Shown here: positions 1-7,631 of the stretch, piece by piece
Position numbering within the stretch: the stretch's first letter is position 1
Layout: each line of letters begins with the position of its first letter
Source of the DNA: Pollutimonas bauzanensis
GTDB taxonomy: Bacteria > Pseudomonadota > Gammaproteobacteria > Burkholderiales > Burkholderiaceae_B
Length of the DNA: 64,000 nucleotides
Assembly: GCF_900129885.1 (NCBI RefSeq)
Contig: NZ_FQXE01000006.1
Location: forward strand, 26,179 to 90,178
Direction: 5' to 3'
Program-made: the position numbers and the translations under genes
Notes under the pieces: model-generated
Seen by the model: the letters and a program-made list of their open reading frames with translations, nothing else
What the model was told of the DNA's origin: nothing
The model's database searches: none

Positions 1-136
1 CCCTGCGGACTGTCCTATGCCTGGCGAATCCGAGCGGCCTGCAGGCCGCGAGGTGGATAAGCCCGGACACTGAACAGTCCCCTGCGGACTGTTCAGTGCC
101 TGGCGAATCGGAGCGGCATGCAGGCCGCGAGGTGGA
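1..136. repeat. REP-like tandem repeat, two 57-bp units
   Basis: Two direct copies of a 57-bp unit lie at 1-57 and 80-136 (period 79); they match at 52 of 57 positions. The unit starts CCCTGCGGACTG and ends GCCGCGAGGTGGA. The array may continue before the window starts. It lies downstream of the minus-strand gene ending at 161, and no coding sense was found in it. Extragenic repeats of this kind are common in large proteobacterial genomes; membership of a known family was not tested. Confidence 0.75.
68..98. repeat. Perfect 13-bp stem hairpin within the REP-like repeat
   Basis: CACTGAACAGTCC (68-80) is exactly complementary to GGACTGTTCAGTG (86-98), with a 5-nt loop. It sits at the junction of the two repeat units. 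No T-run follows on either strand, so it is not a classical intrinsic terminator, although it could protect the 3' end of the minus-strand transcript ending at 161. Confidence 0.7.
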
Positions 137-160
137 CGAAGGTCCTCACCGGTTCGGGCT

Positions 161-1390
161 TCAGCCGAAAAACCAGTAGCACACGCCTATGGACGCCAGC
201 ACGCCGGCCAGATCGGCGATCAGGGCGCAGCCTATCGCGTGGCGCGCCCGCTGTATGCCGACCGCGCCAAAATACACGGCCAGTACATAGAAGGTGGTTT
301 CAGTGCTGCCCTGCACTGTGGCGGCCAGCAGGGCCGGAAAACTGTCCACGCCGAAATGCTGCATGGTTTCGATCAGCATGCCGCGCGCCGCGCTGCCCGA
401 AAACGGCTTGACAATGGCGGTGGGCAGGGCGTCGACAAAACGGCCGTCCAGCCCCGCGGCATGGACGGCCCAGCGGATGCTGTCCAGCAAGGCGTCAAGC
501 GCGCCCGACGCGCGCAGCACGCCGATGGCGCAGAGCATGGCCACCAGATAGGGCAGCAAATTCTTCGAGATGTCGAAGCCTTCCTTGGCGCCTTCGATAA
601 AGCATTCGTAAACCGGAACTTTCTTCCTGGCGCCCGCCAGCAGAAAGACCATGATGATGCCGAACAGGGTGAGATTGCCCATGAGCGACGATGTGGCGCT
701 GATGGCGGCGCTGCTGAGGCTGGCCAGCACGGCCATGAGGCTGCCGATGGCGAGGGCCAGCCCGCCGCCCCAGGCGAGCACGACCGGGTCGTAGAGCTTG
801 AGCCTTTGCATGAAGGCCACGGCCAGCAGCCCGGCGACGGACGAGGCGGTGGTCGCCAGCAATATGGGAAGAAAAACCAGGGTGGGATCGGCGGCGCCCT
901 GCTGGGCCCGGTACATGAAGATGGTGACGGGCAGCAGGGTCAGCGATGACGAATTGAGCACCAGAAACAGGATTTGCGCATTGGTGGCGGATTTGGGATC
1001 GGGATTGAGGGTTTGCAGTTCGCGCATGGCGCGCAGGCCTATGGGGGTGGCGGCGTTGTCCAGCCCCAGTCCGTTGGCGGCGAAGTTCAGGGTGATCAGG
1101 CCCAGGGCCGGGTGGCCGGCGGGAACGCCCGGCATCAGGCGCCGGAATAGCGGGCCGAGCAGGCGCCCAAGCAGTTCGATCAAGCCGGCGGCTTCGGCGA
1201 TGCGCAGGAAGCCCAGCCAGAGTGTGAGGGTCCCGAACAGCAGGATCATCAGTTGCACCGAGAGCTCGGCCATGCCGAACAGGCTCTGCACGATGCGCGA
1301 AAAGACTTCGCTGTCTTGCAACACGATCCACTGGTACAGCCCCGAGAGGGCGGCGACGATGAAGAAGGCAAGCCAGAGGGTATTGAGCAT
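161..1390 (-). CDS. SpmA/SpmB-like nucleoside-recognition (Gate) domain membrane protein
   Basis: A 409-residue polytopic inner-membrane protein. It looks like a fusion of the two spore-maturation proteins SpmA (N half) and SpmB (C half), both of the Gate/nucleoside-recognition fold. Conserved-looking stretches are NFAANGLGLDNAATPIG near residue 103 and the C-terminal part around PFSGSAARGM and TVQGSTETTFY. About ten hydrophobic segments are visible. Fused SpmAB proteins occur in many non-sporulating proteobacteria, where their substrate is not established. The ATG at 1390 is the first in-frame start. The gene is divergent from the AraC regulator at 1584. Family call is firm, function is not. 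Confidence 0.85.
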   Translation of the reverse strand: MLNTLWLAFFIVAALSGLYQWIVLQDSEVFSRIVQSLFGMAELSVQLMILLFGTLTLWLGFLRIAEAAGLIELLGRLLGPLFRRLMPGVPAGHPALGLITLNFAANGLGLDNAATPIGLRAMRELQTLNPDPKSATNAQILFLVLNSSSLTLLPVTIFMYRAQQGAADPTLVFLPILLATTASSVAGLLAVAFMQRLKLYDPVVLAWGGGLALAIGSLMAVLASLSSAAISATSSLMGNLTLFGIIMVFLLAGARKKVPVYECFIEGAKEGFDISKNLLPYLVAMLCAIGVLRASGALDALLDSIRWAVHAAGLDGRFVDALPTAIVKPFSGSAARGMLIETMQHFGVDSFPALLAATVQGSTETTFYVLAVYFGAVGIQRARHAIGCALIADLAGVLASIGVCYWFFG

Positions 1391-1477
1391 GGAGCTTGAT
1401 GGTTGGCTGTTTGGTGAGGAAGAGCACGATTGTCGCAGAGTCTGCGCTTCGGCGCCTATGCCGCGCGCCCCGGGGGT

Positions 1478-1507
1478 TTGCCGGGAGCTATCCGCTTCTT
1501 ATACAAT
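1478..1507 (+). promoter_or_regulatory. Candidate sigma-70 promoter for the AraC-family gene
   Basis: TTGCCG (1478-1483) and TACAAT (1502-1507) are separated by 18 bp. The predicted start would leave a leader of about 70 nt before the ATG at 1584. The match is by eye only. Confidence 0.4.
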
Positions 1508-1583
1508 CCTCTCAAAACAGGGCGCAGGCTTGAAATGGCGGCGGCGAACGGCGTATCGCTGGGCCTTGAGGAAACTGGGTCTT

Positions 1584-2495
1584 ATGATGGAATCGCTCAC
1601 GGAATTACGCGTTCTGATTGAACAATACTGTAGCGACGGCGGTGTCGCTGCGGTCCTTCCGCGCGTCTCGCTGCTGCGTTCCGACGCCAGCACGCTGCCG
1701 ATACAGGCTGTGTACGAACCCATGCTGTGCATCGTCGCCCAAGGGCGCAAGCGCGTATTCCTGGGCAATGGCTCGTTCGAATATGACGCCGCCAAATACC
1801 TGATCGTTTCCATTGATTTGCCGGTGACCGGCAGCATATGCGAGGCCAGCGCCGATCATCCTTATCTCGCCTTCAGCCTCAAGCTGGATCTCGCGGCGCT
1901 TGCGGCCCTGGTGCTGGACATGTCCGAGCCCGCCAATGACGCCAGGCCGCCGGCGGGGCTGGCGGTAAGCGCGCTTACCGCCGACTTGCTGGATCCGGTG
2001 GTTCGCCTGCTGCGCCTGCTCAGGCAGCCGCGCGAGATCGCCATACTGGCGCCCTTGATCGAACGCGAGATCCTTTATCGCCTGCTGCTGGGCGAGCAGG
2101 GCGCCATGCTGCGCCAGATCGCGCTGGCCAACAGCCACCTGGCGCGGATCAGCGGCGCGATCGACTGGATCAAACGCAATTATGCGCAGCCCTTCCGTAT
2201 CGAAAGCGTGGCCAGAATCGCGAACATGAGCGCCTCGTCCTTCCACCGCCATTTCAAGGCGGTGACGGCGATGAGCCCGCAGCAATACCAAAAGCGGATC
2301 AGGCTCCAGGAGGCGCGCCGCCTGCTGCTGACGCAGCAGGCGGATATTGCCAGCATAGGTTTTACCGTCGGCTACGAAAGCCCCTCGCAGTTCAGCCGTG
2401 AATACAGCCGCCTCTTTGGCGCCCCGCCGGGACGGGACGCGGGCCGCCTGCGCGGTTCGCCCCAGGATCCGCAACGGCTCATGGAGCCGGTCTAG
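1584..2495 (+). CDS. AraC-family transcriptional regulator
   Basis: 303 residues. The N-terminal part (about residues 25-170) matches the AraC_N type, with PMLCIVAQGRKRVFLG and a cupin-like pattern. The C-terminal third holds two helix-turn-helix motifs, the first around IESVARIANMSASSFHRHFK and the second around ASIGFTVGYESPSQFSREY, as expected for a DNA-binding AraC/XylS domain. Two ATGs occur in tandem at 1584 and 1587, preceded by GAGGAAA. The open frame runs upstream antisense to the neighbouring gene, but the homologous part begins here. Divergence from the SpmAB-like gene suggests that gene or a distant one as target; the effector is unknown. Confidence 0.88.
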   Translation: MMESLTELRVLIEQYCSDGGVAAVLPRVSLLRSDASTLPIQAVYEPMLCIVAQGRKRVFLGNGSFEYDAAKYLIVSIDLPVTGSICEASADHPYLAFSLKLDLAALAALVLDMSEPANDARPPAGLAVSALTADLLDPVVRLLRLLRQPREIAILAPLIEREILYRLLLGEQGAMLRQIALANSHLARISGAIDWIKRNYAQPFRIESVARIANMSASSFHRHFKAVTAMSPQQYQKRIRLQEARRLLLTQQADIASIGFTVGYESPSQFSREYSRLFGAPPGRDAGRLRGSPQDPQRLMEPV

Positions 2496-2516
2496 GATGG
2501 CCGCCAGGCATGCCGC

Positions 2517-4661
2517 CTATTCTTCGGGGAACCATGGCTTGAAAGGCTCGCGATCCAAGCCCGCCTTCACATACCAGACCTTGCGCGCCGCGTCCCACTG
2601 CGCTCCCAATGACTTGACGGTATCCTTATCCGAATAGGGGACGCGCAGCTCGAGGCGGCTCGGCGCGGCGCCGGTCTGCGCCAGGTTTTTCTGCACGGCC
2701 GCAAGGGCCCGCGCGCGCGACGACGCCAATTCCATTCTCCTGATGAACGGGCTGCGGGTCGACTCGTCTTCGGGCGAGATCAAAGTGAGCCGCGACCTGG
2801 CGCGGGTGGCTCCCACGTAGAAGAGATTCTCTTCCTCCTTGAGGTCGCGCATCGGGCTGGGGAATTCTCCGTTCTCAAGAAAGGGCAGAATGACGTGATC
2901 GAACTCCTTGCCCTTGGAATTGGCCACGCATTCCAGCAAGACAAGATTCCTGCTTCGTCTTGTCGCCACAAAGGCGTCGGCCGCGCCTATCCATTCGGAG
3001 AACTGCCGCAGATTCATGCCGGACTGCCGGGCCACCTCGATGAAGCCGTCGACCGATTTCGCGACGACCGCGGCGTCGTGAGGATGAACATAAATGCGCT
3101 GGGCGACCGCCACCAGGTCCATGCGTTCGCATATGTCCCGCAGCACGGCGTCCGCCGGCGTCTCGGCAGCGACGCCTTCCATATAGGCCACCGCGCTGGA
3201 GATGCGGGTTCTGGCCTTTTCGGATTGGCTCCTCTGGATCTGGCCGGTGAAGAACGAGTTCAATATCTGCGGGTCTTTGGCGATCACGCTCTTGGCGTAG
3301 TCCATCTCTTGCGGGGTGAATGCCACTTCGCCAAATATCGCCAGCGATTCGACGATCGCTTTCCGGATGGCCGCCGACTCGACCGATGCCAGGTTTTTCA
3401 GGGCGATGGCGATCATGCCTCGAAGGAAAAGGATTTCTTCGCGCTGCAGATAGCCCTGCATCCCTTGCGTGCGGTAGCCGATATTGGCGCGCATCAATGC
3501 GTTTTCGATGGCGACCGATTGATGCCGTTCGCGCAGCAGGATGGCGCAGGCCTCCAATGGGAAGCCGTCCGACTTCCACTTGCCGATGGCGTCAACGACG
3601 CGGGCCGCGCCTTCCTCAAGCCTTGCCTGGCCATAGTGCAACTGGATGATTTCCGTAATGACCGGCAGACTGGAGTCGACCGGCTTCTGCTTGAACGCCT
3701 CCATGGCATAGGCCAGATGCGGACCATGGCGATACGTCATGGTCAGGGGATAGCGCACACAGCCCGCATGCTTGTCGGTAAAGCGGTGTCCCAGATAACT
3801 TTCGTCGGCGCCGAGGCTGGAGTGAATCACCTGATCCCTGTCTCCCGCGCCGACGAAATACAGATCGTCCATATCGAGCAGGGCCTCCAGGACGCGGAAC
3901 GAGGCTTCATTCAGGTCGTGCAGTTCATCGCCGGCCACTAGCCCGTAGCGGGGCAGCGCATTTTTCGTTTCCGGAAAATCATCCAGCTGCCGCGCAAGGT
4001 CGTATGTCGCGTCAAACGGGCCCCGGAAAAGAACCTCGTCAAAAACCCCCAGGCGGATGCGTTCATATTCGAGCGTCCACAAGTAATCCGTCAGGGGAAC
4101 GCCCAGCCGTTCGGCGCTTTCCTCCAGGCCCGTATCGCCATCGTTTTCGTCAAGGGCCATCGTAGCCTTGAGGCGCAGCTGGCATTCAAGAAACTGGCTG
4201 ATGGCGACGTTATGGCTGCGTATGTCCAGGAACTCCGTTGCGCCGGCATAGCCCAGGCTGACCTGCTCTATCGCGGCGAGGGCATGCGGCTTCAGCTCTT
4301 GCGCCGACCCCAGTCGCGCGGGGCCCGGCCCCTCGATGGCGCCAAGCACCTCGCCGGCGAATTCCTCGAAGGTGCGCACCTGGATCTGCGCCGCCGTGGA
4401 ATGAGGGATGCCGATATCGACCAGGCGGGTTTTCATGACATCCCTGGCTTGCGGCGTAAACACCAGGGCCAGGATTTTCCCGGGCGGCATGCCCCGCGCA
4501 ATCGCTTCGCCGATACGAAGCGCCAGGGTAGTCGTTTTGGCGGCCCCCGCATTGGCTTCGATCAGCGTCACCCTATGCCGGGACAGTTGTATGTCTTGTT
4601 GTTCCCGCGTGGGAACGAATCCCCGCGGGACAAATCGCACTGGGTTGGCTTTGCTCGTCAT
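2517..4661 (-). CDS. UvrD/Rep-like superfamily 1 helicase with C-terminal DUF5710
   Basis: 714 residues. Helicase motifs appear in order: motif I ANAGAAKTTTLALR (residues 36-49), motif II DELHDLN (about 243), motif III GDRDQVI (about 273) and motif VI FYVGATRARSRL (about 613). This makes it a UvrD-like DNA-dependent ATPase/helicase. The Walker A is unusual: GAAKT replaces GSGKT. The last ~45 residues (RVPYSDKDTVKSLGAQWD...WYV) match the DUF5710 module, which is better known from plasmid primases and antirestriction-type proteins. It is shorter than UvrD (~720-750) once the tail is removed. Start ATG at 4661. It converges on the AraC gene and is divergent from tetR. A role in chromosomal repair or in an accessory system is unresolved. 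Confidence 0.82.
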   Translation of the reverse strand: MTSKANPVRFVPRGFVPTREQQDIQLSRHRVTLIEANAGAAKTTTLALRIGEAIARGMPPGKILALVFTPQARDVMKTRLVDIGIPHSTAAQIQVRTFEEFAGEVLGAIEGPGPARLGSAQELKPHALAAIEQVSLGYAGATEFLDIRSHNVAISQFLECQLRLKATMALDENDGDTGLEESAERLGVPLTDYLWTLEYERIRLGVFDEVLFRGPFDATYDLARQLDDFPETKNALPRYGLVAGDELHDLNEASFRVLEALLDMDDLYFVGAGDRDQVIHSSLGADESYLGHRFTDKHAGCVRYPLTMTYRHGPHLAYAMEAFKQKPVDSSLPVITEIIQLHYGQARLEEGAARVVDAIGKWKSDGFPLEACAILLRERHQSVAIENALMRANIGYRTQGMQGYLQREEILFLRGMIAIALKNLASVESAAIRKAIVESLAIFGEVAFTPQEMDYAKSVIAKDPQILNSFFTGQIQRSQSEKARTRISSAVAYMEGVAAETPADAVLRDICERMDLVAVAQRIYVHPHDAAVVAKSVDGFIEVARQSGMNLRQFSEWIGAADAFVATRRSRNLVLLECVANSKGKEFDHVILPFLENGEFPSPMRDLKEEENLFYVGATRARSRLTLISPEDESTRSPFIRRMELASSRARALAAVQKNLAQTGAAPSRLELRVPYSDKDTVKSLGAQWDAARKVWYVKAGLDREPFKPWFPEE

Positions 4662-4811
4662 TGATTTGGCTCCAAGGCACGAATCTTACCCCGCTATGGC
4701 CCCGCCATGGCGGGGTGTCAATCGCTTTCATTCTCCCCCATGCCTCGCTGCCCGGAAACACCGCCGCGGCGCCCGCCGCCGAACCGCCGCCGCCGGCTCG
4801 CGAAATATTTC

Positions 4812-4840
4812 TTGACTGGCATCCAGTTTGGCATTTTAAT
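4812..4840 (+). promoter_or_regulatory. Candidate sigma-70 promoter of the tetR gene
   Basis: TTGACT (4812-4817) and TTTAAT (4835-4840) have 17-bp spacing. The -10 element abuts and overlaps the palindromic operator at 4838-4857, which fits autorepression. Confidence 0.6.
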
Positions 4841-4857
4841 ATGATGGTCATCATATT
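4838..4857. promoter_or_regulatory. TetR operator, 20-bp inverted repeat
   Basis: AATATGATG and CATCATATT form a near-perfect palindrome with a 2-bp asymmetric centre (GT). The same 18-bp core (ATATGATG-N2-CATCATAT) forms the middle of the 36-bp palindrome before the SDR gene at 5521-5556. That is strong internal evidence for a shared operator of the regulator encoded between them. Confidence 0.75.
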
Positions 4858-4873
4858 TATCGGTTTTGATCGC

Positions 4874-5476
4874 ATGGAAGCGAAACTCACGCGCAAAGAG
4901 GCCTCCCATCGGCGCATTGTCGAGGCCGCCGCGCGGGCGATCCGCCGTGGCGGCTACGGCGGCGTCGGCGTAGCCGACATCATGAAAGAAGCCGGCTTGA
5001 CCCATGGCGGTTTCTACGCCCATTTCCCCTCGCGCGATGCCATGCTGGCCGAGGCGCTGGAGTACGCGGGGCAAGATGCCTCGGAGGCGGCCGCCAGGCG
5101 CGCGGATCAATTGCGCCGGAAGGGGGCCAGCCCGTTTCGGGCGCTGGTCGAGACTTATCTTTCCGATGCGCATTGCAAGTCGCTGGAAGCCGGATGCCCC
5201 GTCGCCGCGCTGGTTTCGGACATGCCGCGGCAGTCGCCCCAGCTGCGGGAAGCCTCAAGCCATCGCGTGCGGGACTTGCTCGGCGCGGTTCAGCGCGCTT
5301 TACCCGCCGCGGTGGCGCCCGGCGAGTCGGCGGTAATCGCCAGCACCCTGGTCGGCGCGCTGCAGCTCGCCCGCGCCCTGGGCGAGGGCGAGCAAAGGCA
5401 AGCCTTGCTGGCCGCGAATCGGGCAGCCTTGATTTCGCAGTACGACATACCCGGCGACGCCATCGCCACGCAATAA
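4874..5476 (+). CDS. TetR-family transcriptional regulator
   Basis: 200 residues from the ATG at 4874. The N-terminal HTH is typical (RRIVEAAARAIRRGGYGGVG, then MKEAGLTHGGFYAHFPSRDAM, residues ~13-57). The C-terminal half contains AGCPVAALVSDMPR, a cysteine-containing pattern seen in TetR regulators of the NemR/AcrR-like group that often control reductases. The frame is open upstream to 4661, but the promoter and operator at 4812-4857 make starts before about 4850 unlikely. The gene is followed by a 36-bp palindrome and the SDR at 5593, its probable target together with its own promoter. The inducer is unknown. Confidence 0.88.
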   Translation: MEAKLTRKEASHRRIVEAAARAIRRGGYGGVGVADIMKEAGLTHGGFYAHFPSRDAMLAEALEYAGQDASEAAARRADQLRRKGASPFRALVETYLSDAHCKSLEAGCPVAALVSDMPRQSPQLREASSHRVRDLLGAVQRALPAAVAPGESAVIASTLVGALQLARALGEGEQRQALLAANRAALISQYDIPGDAIATQ

Positions 5477-5520
5477 CGCAGTTAGCCGGAACCCTGCCTG
5501 CCGCCGCGCAGGATTTTCTT

Positions 5521-5556
5521 CACCCATGAATATGATGATCATCATATTCATGGGTG
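5521..5556. promoter_or_regulatory. 36-bp perfect palindrome, probable TetR operator for the SDR gene
   Basis: The half-site CACCCATGAATATGATGA (5521-5538) is followed by its exact reverse complement (5539-5556), a perfect 36-bp palindrome with no spacer. The central 18 bp share the arms of the operator before tetR (4838-4857). It lies 37 bp before the SDR start codon, so binding should block its transcription. Confidence 0.8.
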
Positions 5557-5592
5557 GTTTGTCTCAGCAATGATTTTCGAGGAAAAAACATC

Positions 5593-6300
5593 ATGAATAT
5601 CAAGGATGCCGTCGTTCTTATCACCGGAGCCAATCGCGGCCTGGGATTGGCGTTTGCCAAAGAAGCCCTCGCGCGGGGCGCGCGCAAGGTCTATGCCGGC
5701 GCGCGCGATCCGGCCAGCGTCACGCTGGCCGGCGTGATTCCCGTGCGTCTCGACGTTACCGACGCTGGCGAGGTGAGCGCCGCGGCCGCCCTGTGCGATG
5801 ACGTGACGCTGCTGATCAATAACGCCGGCATAGCCCATCTGGGCGGGTTCCTGGAAACAGGCAGCGTGGACGCGGCGCGCAAACACCTGGAAACCAATTT
5901 CTTCGGTGTCCTGCGCATGAGCCAGGCTTTCGCGCCGGTGCTCGCGCGCAATGGCGGCGGGGCGATGTTGAATGTGCTCTCGGTGGCCAGTTGGTTGAAT
6001 TTGCCCTCGCTGGGCGTATACGGCGCCACCAAGTCGGCGGCGTGGAGTCTTACCAACGGCTTGCGCCATGAGCTGCATGATCAGGGCACACAGGTGCTGG
6101 GCCTGCATGTGGCCTTTGTCGACACCGACCTGACGCGAGGGCTGGACGTGCCCAAGACGCCTCCCTACGCCGTGGTGAACCATGCGCTGGACGGCCTGGA
6201 AGCCGGCGCGCAAGAGGTGCTGGCCGACGACCGCACACGCCAGGTGAAACGCTGCCTGTCGGCCGAGCCGTCCATCTATTTGAGCCATCCGCAGCGTTGA
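5593..6300 (+). CDS. SDR-family NAD(P)-dependent oxidoreductase
   Basis: 235 residues, a classical short-chain dehydrogenase. The cofactor loop TGANRGLG is at 11-18, NNAG at 76-79, a serine in the LSVAS stretch near 130-133, and the catalytic pair Y143 and K147 in YGATK. Start ATG 5593 has GAGG 10 bp upstream. It stands directly behind the 36-bp palindrome and the TetR gene and is probably induced together with it. Substrate cannot be read from sequence. NADP preference is suggested by the basic residues in the Gly loop. Confidence 0.88.
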   Translation: MNIKDAVVLITGANRGLGLAFAKEALARGARKVYAGARDPASVTLAGVIPVRLDVTDAGEVSAAAALCDDVTLLINNAGIAHLGGFLETGSVDAARKHLETNFFGVLRMSQAFAPVLARNGGGAMLNVLSVASWLNLPSLGVYGATKSAAWSLTNGLRHELHDQGTQVLGLHVAFVDTDLTRGLDVPKTPPYAVVNHALDGLEAGAQEVLADDRTRQVKRCLSAEPSIYLSHPQR

Positions 6301-6372
6301 GCCAGCGGCGCTGGCGGCGGGGTCGCATTGTGGGTATTCTTTCAGTCCCGACACCCAGCGCAAGGATACATA

Positions 6373-7077
6373 GTGACCGATCTTTCCAGCTTTCCCATCA
6401 CCAAGAAGTGGCCCGCGCAGCATCCCGACCGCATCCAGCTTTATTCCTTGCCGACTCCCAACGGCGTCAAGGCGGCTATCATGCTCGAAGAGACCGGCCT
6501 GCCTTATGAGCCCCATCTCGTGCGCTTCGATGCCGATGACCAGATGTCGCCGGAATTCCTGTCGATCAGCCCCAACAACAAGATCCCGGCCATCCTCGAT
6601 CCCGACGGCCCCGGCGGCAAGCCGCTGCCCCTGTTCGAATCCGGCGCCATCCTGATCTATCTGGCCGAGAAGACGGGCCAATTCATGCCGCAGGACGCCG
6701 CCGGCCGATACCAGACGATCCAGTGGCTGATGTTCCAGATGGGGGGCATAGGCCCGATGTTCGGCCAACTGGGTTTTTTCAACAAGTTCGCCGGCAAGGA
6801 CTACGAGGACAAGCGCCCGCGCGACCGCTACGTCGCGGAAGCCAGGCGGCTGCTCGGCGTCCTTGACCGGCGCCTGGCCGGCCGCGACTGGATAATGGGG
6901 GATGCCTACACCATCGCCGATATCGCCACCTTCCCATGGGTGCGCAATTTGATAGGCTTCTACGAGGCGGGGGATCTGGTCGGAATCACGGATTTTCCGG
7001 ATGTCCTGCGCGTGCTCGACGCGTTCGTCGCCCGTGCGGCGGTCGTGAAAGGGCTTGAGATTCCCAAGCGGGCCTGA
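6373..7077 (+). CDS. Glutathione S-transferase, nu-class (YfcG/YghU-like)
   Basis: 234 residues from a GTG at 6373, which has AAGGA 6 bp upstream. An in-frame ATG at 6328 lacks a ribosome site and adds residues unlike the family. The thioredoxin-like N domain carries SLPTPNGVKA, ISPNNKIPAI and LFESGAILIYLAEKTG, the pattern of E. coli YfcG/YghU. The all-helical C domain holds YTIADIATFPWV. These enzymes bind glutathione or its disulfide and show disulfide-bond reductase or peroxidase activity. The position after the TetR/SDR unit suggests a detoxification setting, but co-transcription is uncertain. Confidence 0.87.
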   Translation: MTDLSSFPITKKWPAQHPDRIQLYSLPTPNGVKAAIMLEETGLPYEPHLVRFDADDQMSPEFLSISPNNKIPAILDPDGPGGKPLPLFESGAILIYLAEKTGQFMPQDAAGRYQTIQWLMFQMGGIGPMFGQLGFFNKFAGKDYEDKRPRDRYVAEARRLLGVLDRRLAGRDWIMGDAYTIADIATFPWVRNLIGFYEAGDLVGITDFPDVLRVLDAFVARAAVVKGLEIPKRA

Positions 7078-7082
7078 CGGGC

Positions 7083-7448
7083 TCAGCCCTTTTTGCGGCG
7101 CAGGCAGAGGGCTGAGTAAACAGCCAGGTTGCCGATGACCAGCAGCGCGGCCAGGAGCATTTGTATTTCGCGCGTCAGGCCTTGTGGATATATCGCAAGC
7201 AGCAGGTAATGTTCGATAAAGCCGCCATGGTGGTTTTCCTGGCCCGCCATTTGCCGCAAGATGGCTTCGAGCGGCGTAAGTGGGCATATCCAGCCCATGG
7301 CGATGACAGCGCTTCCCCATGCCAGAGCGGGCAAATGCAGCCACGCCAGCCAGCGCTTCCATAAGGCCAGCAGGCCGCCGAAGACGACGAAGCCCACGAA
7401 CAGGGCGTGCGTCAGCAGGACGAGATCGGCCAGGATACGATAAATCAT
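7083..7448 (-). CDS. DUF2784 small membrane protein
   Basis: 121 residues from the ATG at 7448, with GAGGAG about 10 bp upstream. Alternative in-frame ATGs at 7457 and 7499 lie too close to or before that site. Three to four membrane segments are visible (LADLVLLTHALFVGFVVFGG, PALAWGSAVIAMGWICPLT, and a C-terminal segment), plus the NHHGGFIEHYLLLAIYP stretch typical of DUF2784. Function unknown. Its stop lies 5 bp from the end of the convergent GST gene. Confidence 0.82.
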   Translation of the reverse strand: MIYRILADLVLLTHALFVGFVVFGGLLALWKRWLAWLHLPALAWGSAVIAMGWICPLTPLEAILRQMAGQENHHGGFIEHYLLLAIYPQGLTREIQMLLAALLVIGNLAVYSALCLRRKKG

Positions 7449-7631
7449 GGTGGGCATGCTCCTCGATGGATTATCGGCCTTCGGATGGCAGAAGGACAAT
7501 CACCGTACGCGGCCGTTCCCTGCCTCGGCGATCCGGCGCCATATTTCCCGGGTGTTAAAATCAAAGGCTTTGTAAACCTTAATATCGGGGCCAGGCCATT
7601 TTCGGCTTTCGGCGCCTCTTGCGAGTTTTGA

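Noticed and set aside
798-1583. N-terminal extension of the AraC protein
   Set aside because: The frame is open but antisense to the SpmAB-like gene; the AraC homology and ribosome site begin at 1584.
5548-7362. A 604-codon minus-strand frame opposite the SDR and GST genes
   Set aside because: Runs antisense through two genes with intact catalytic motifs and has a shadow-like composition.
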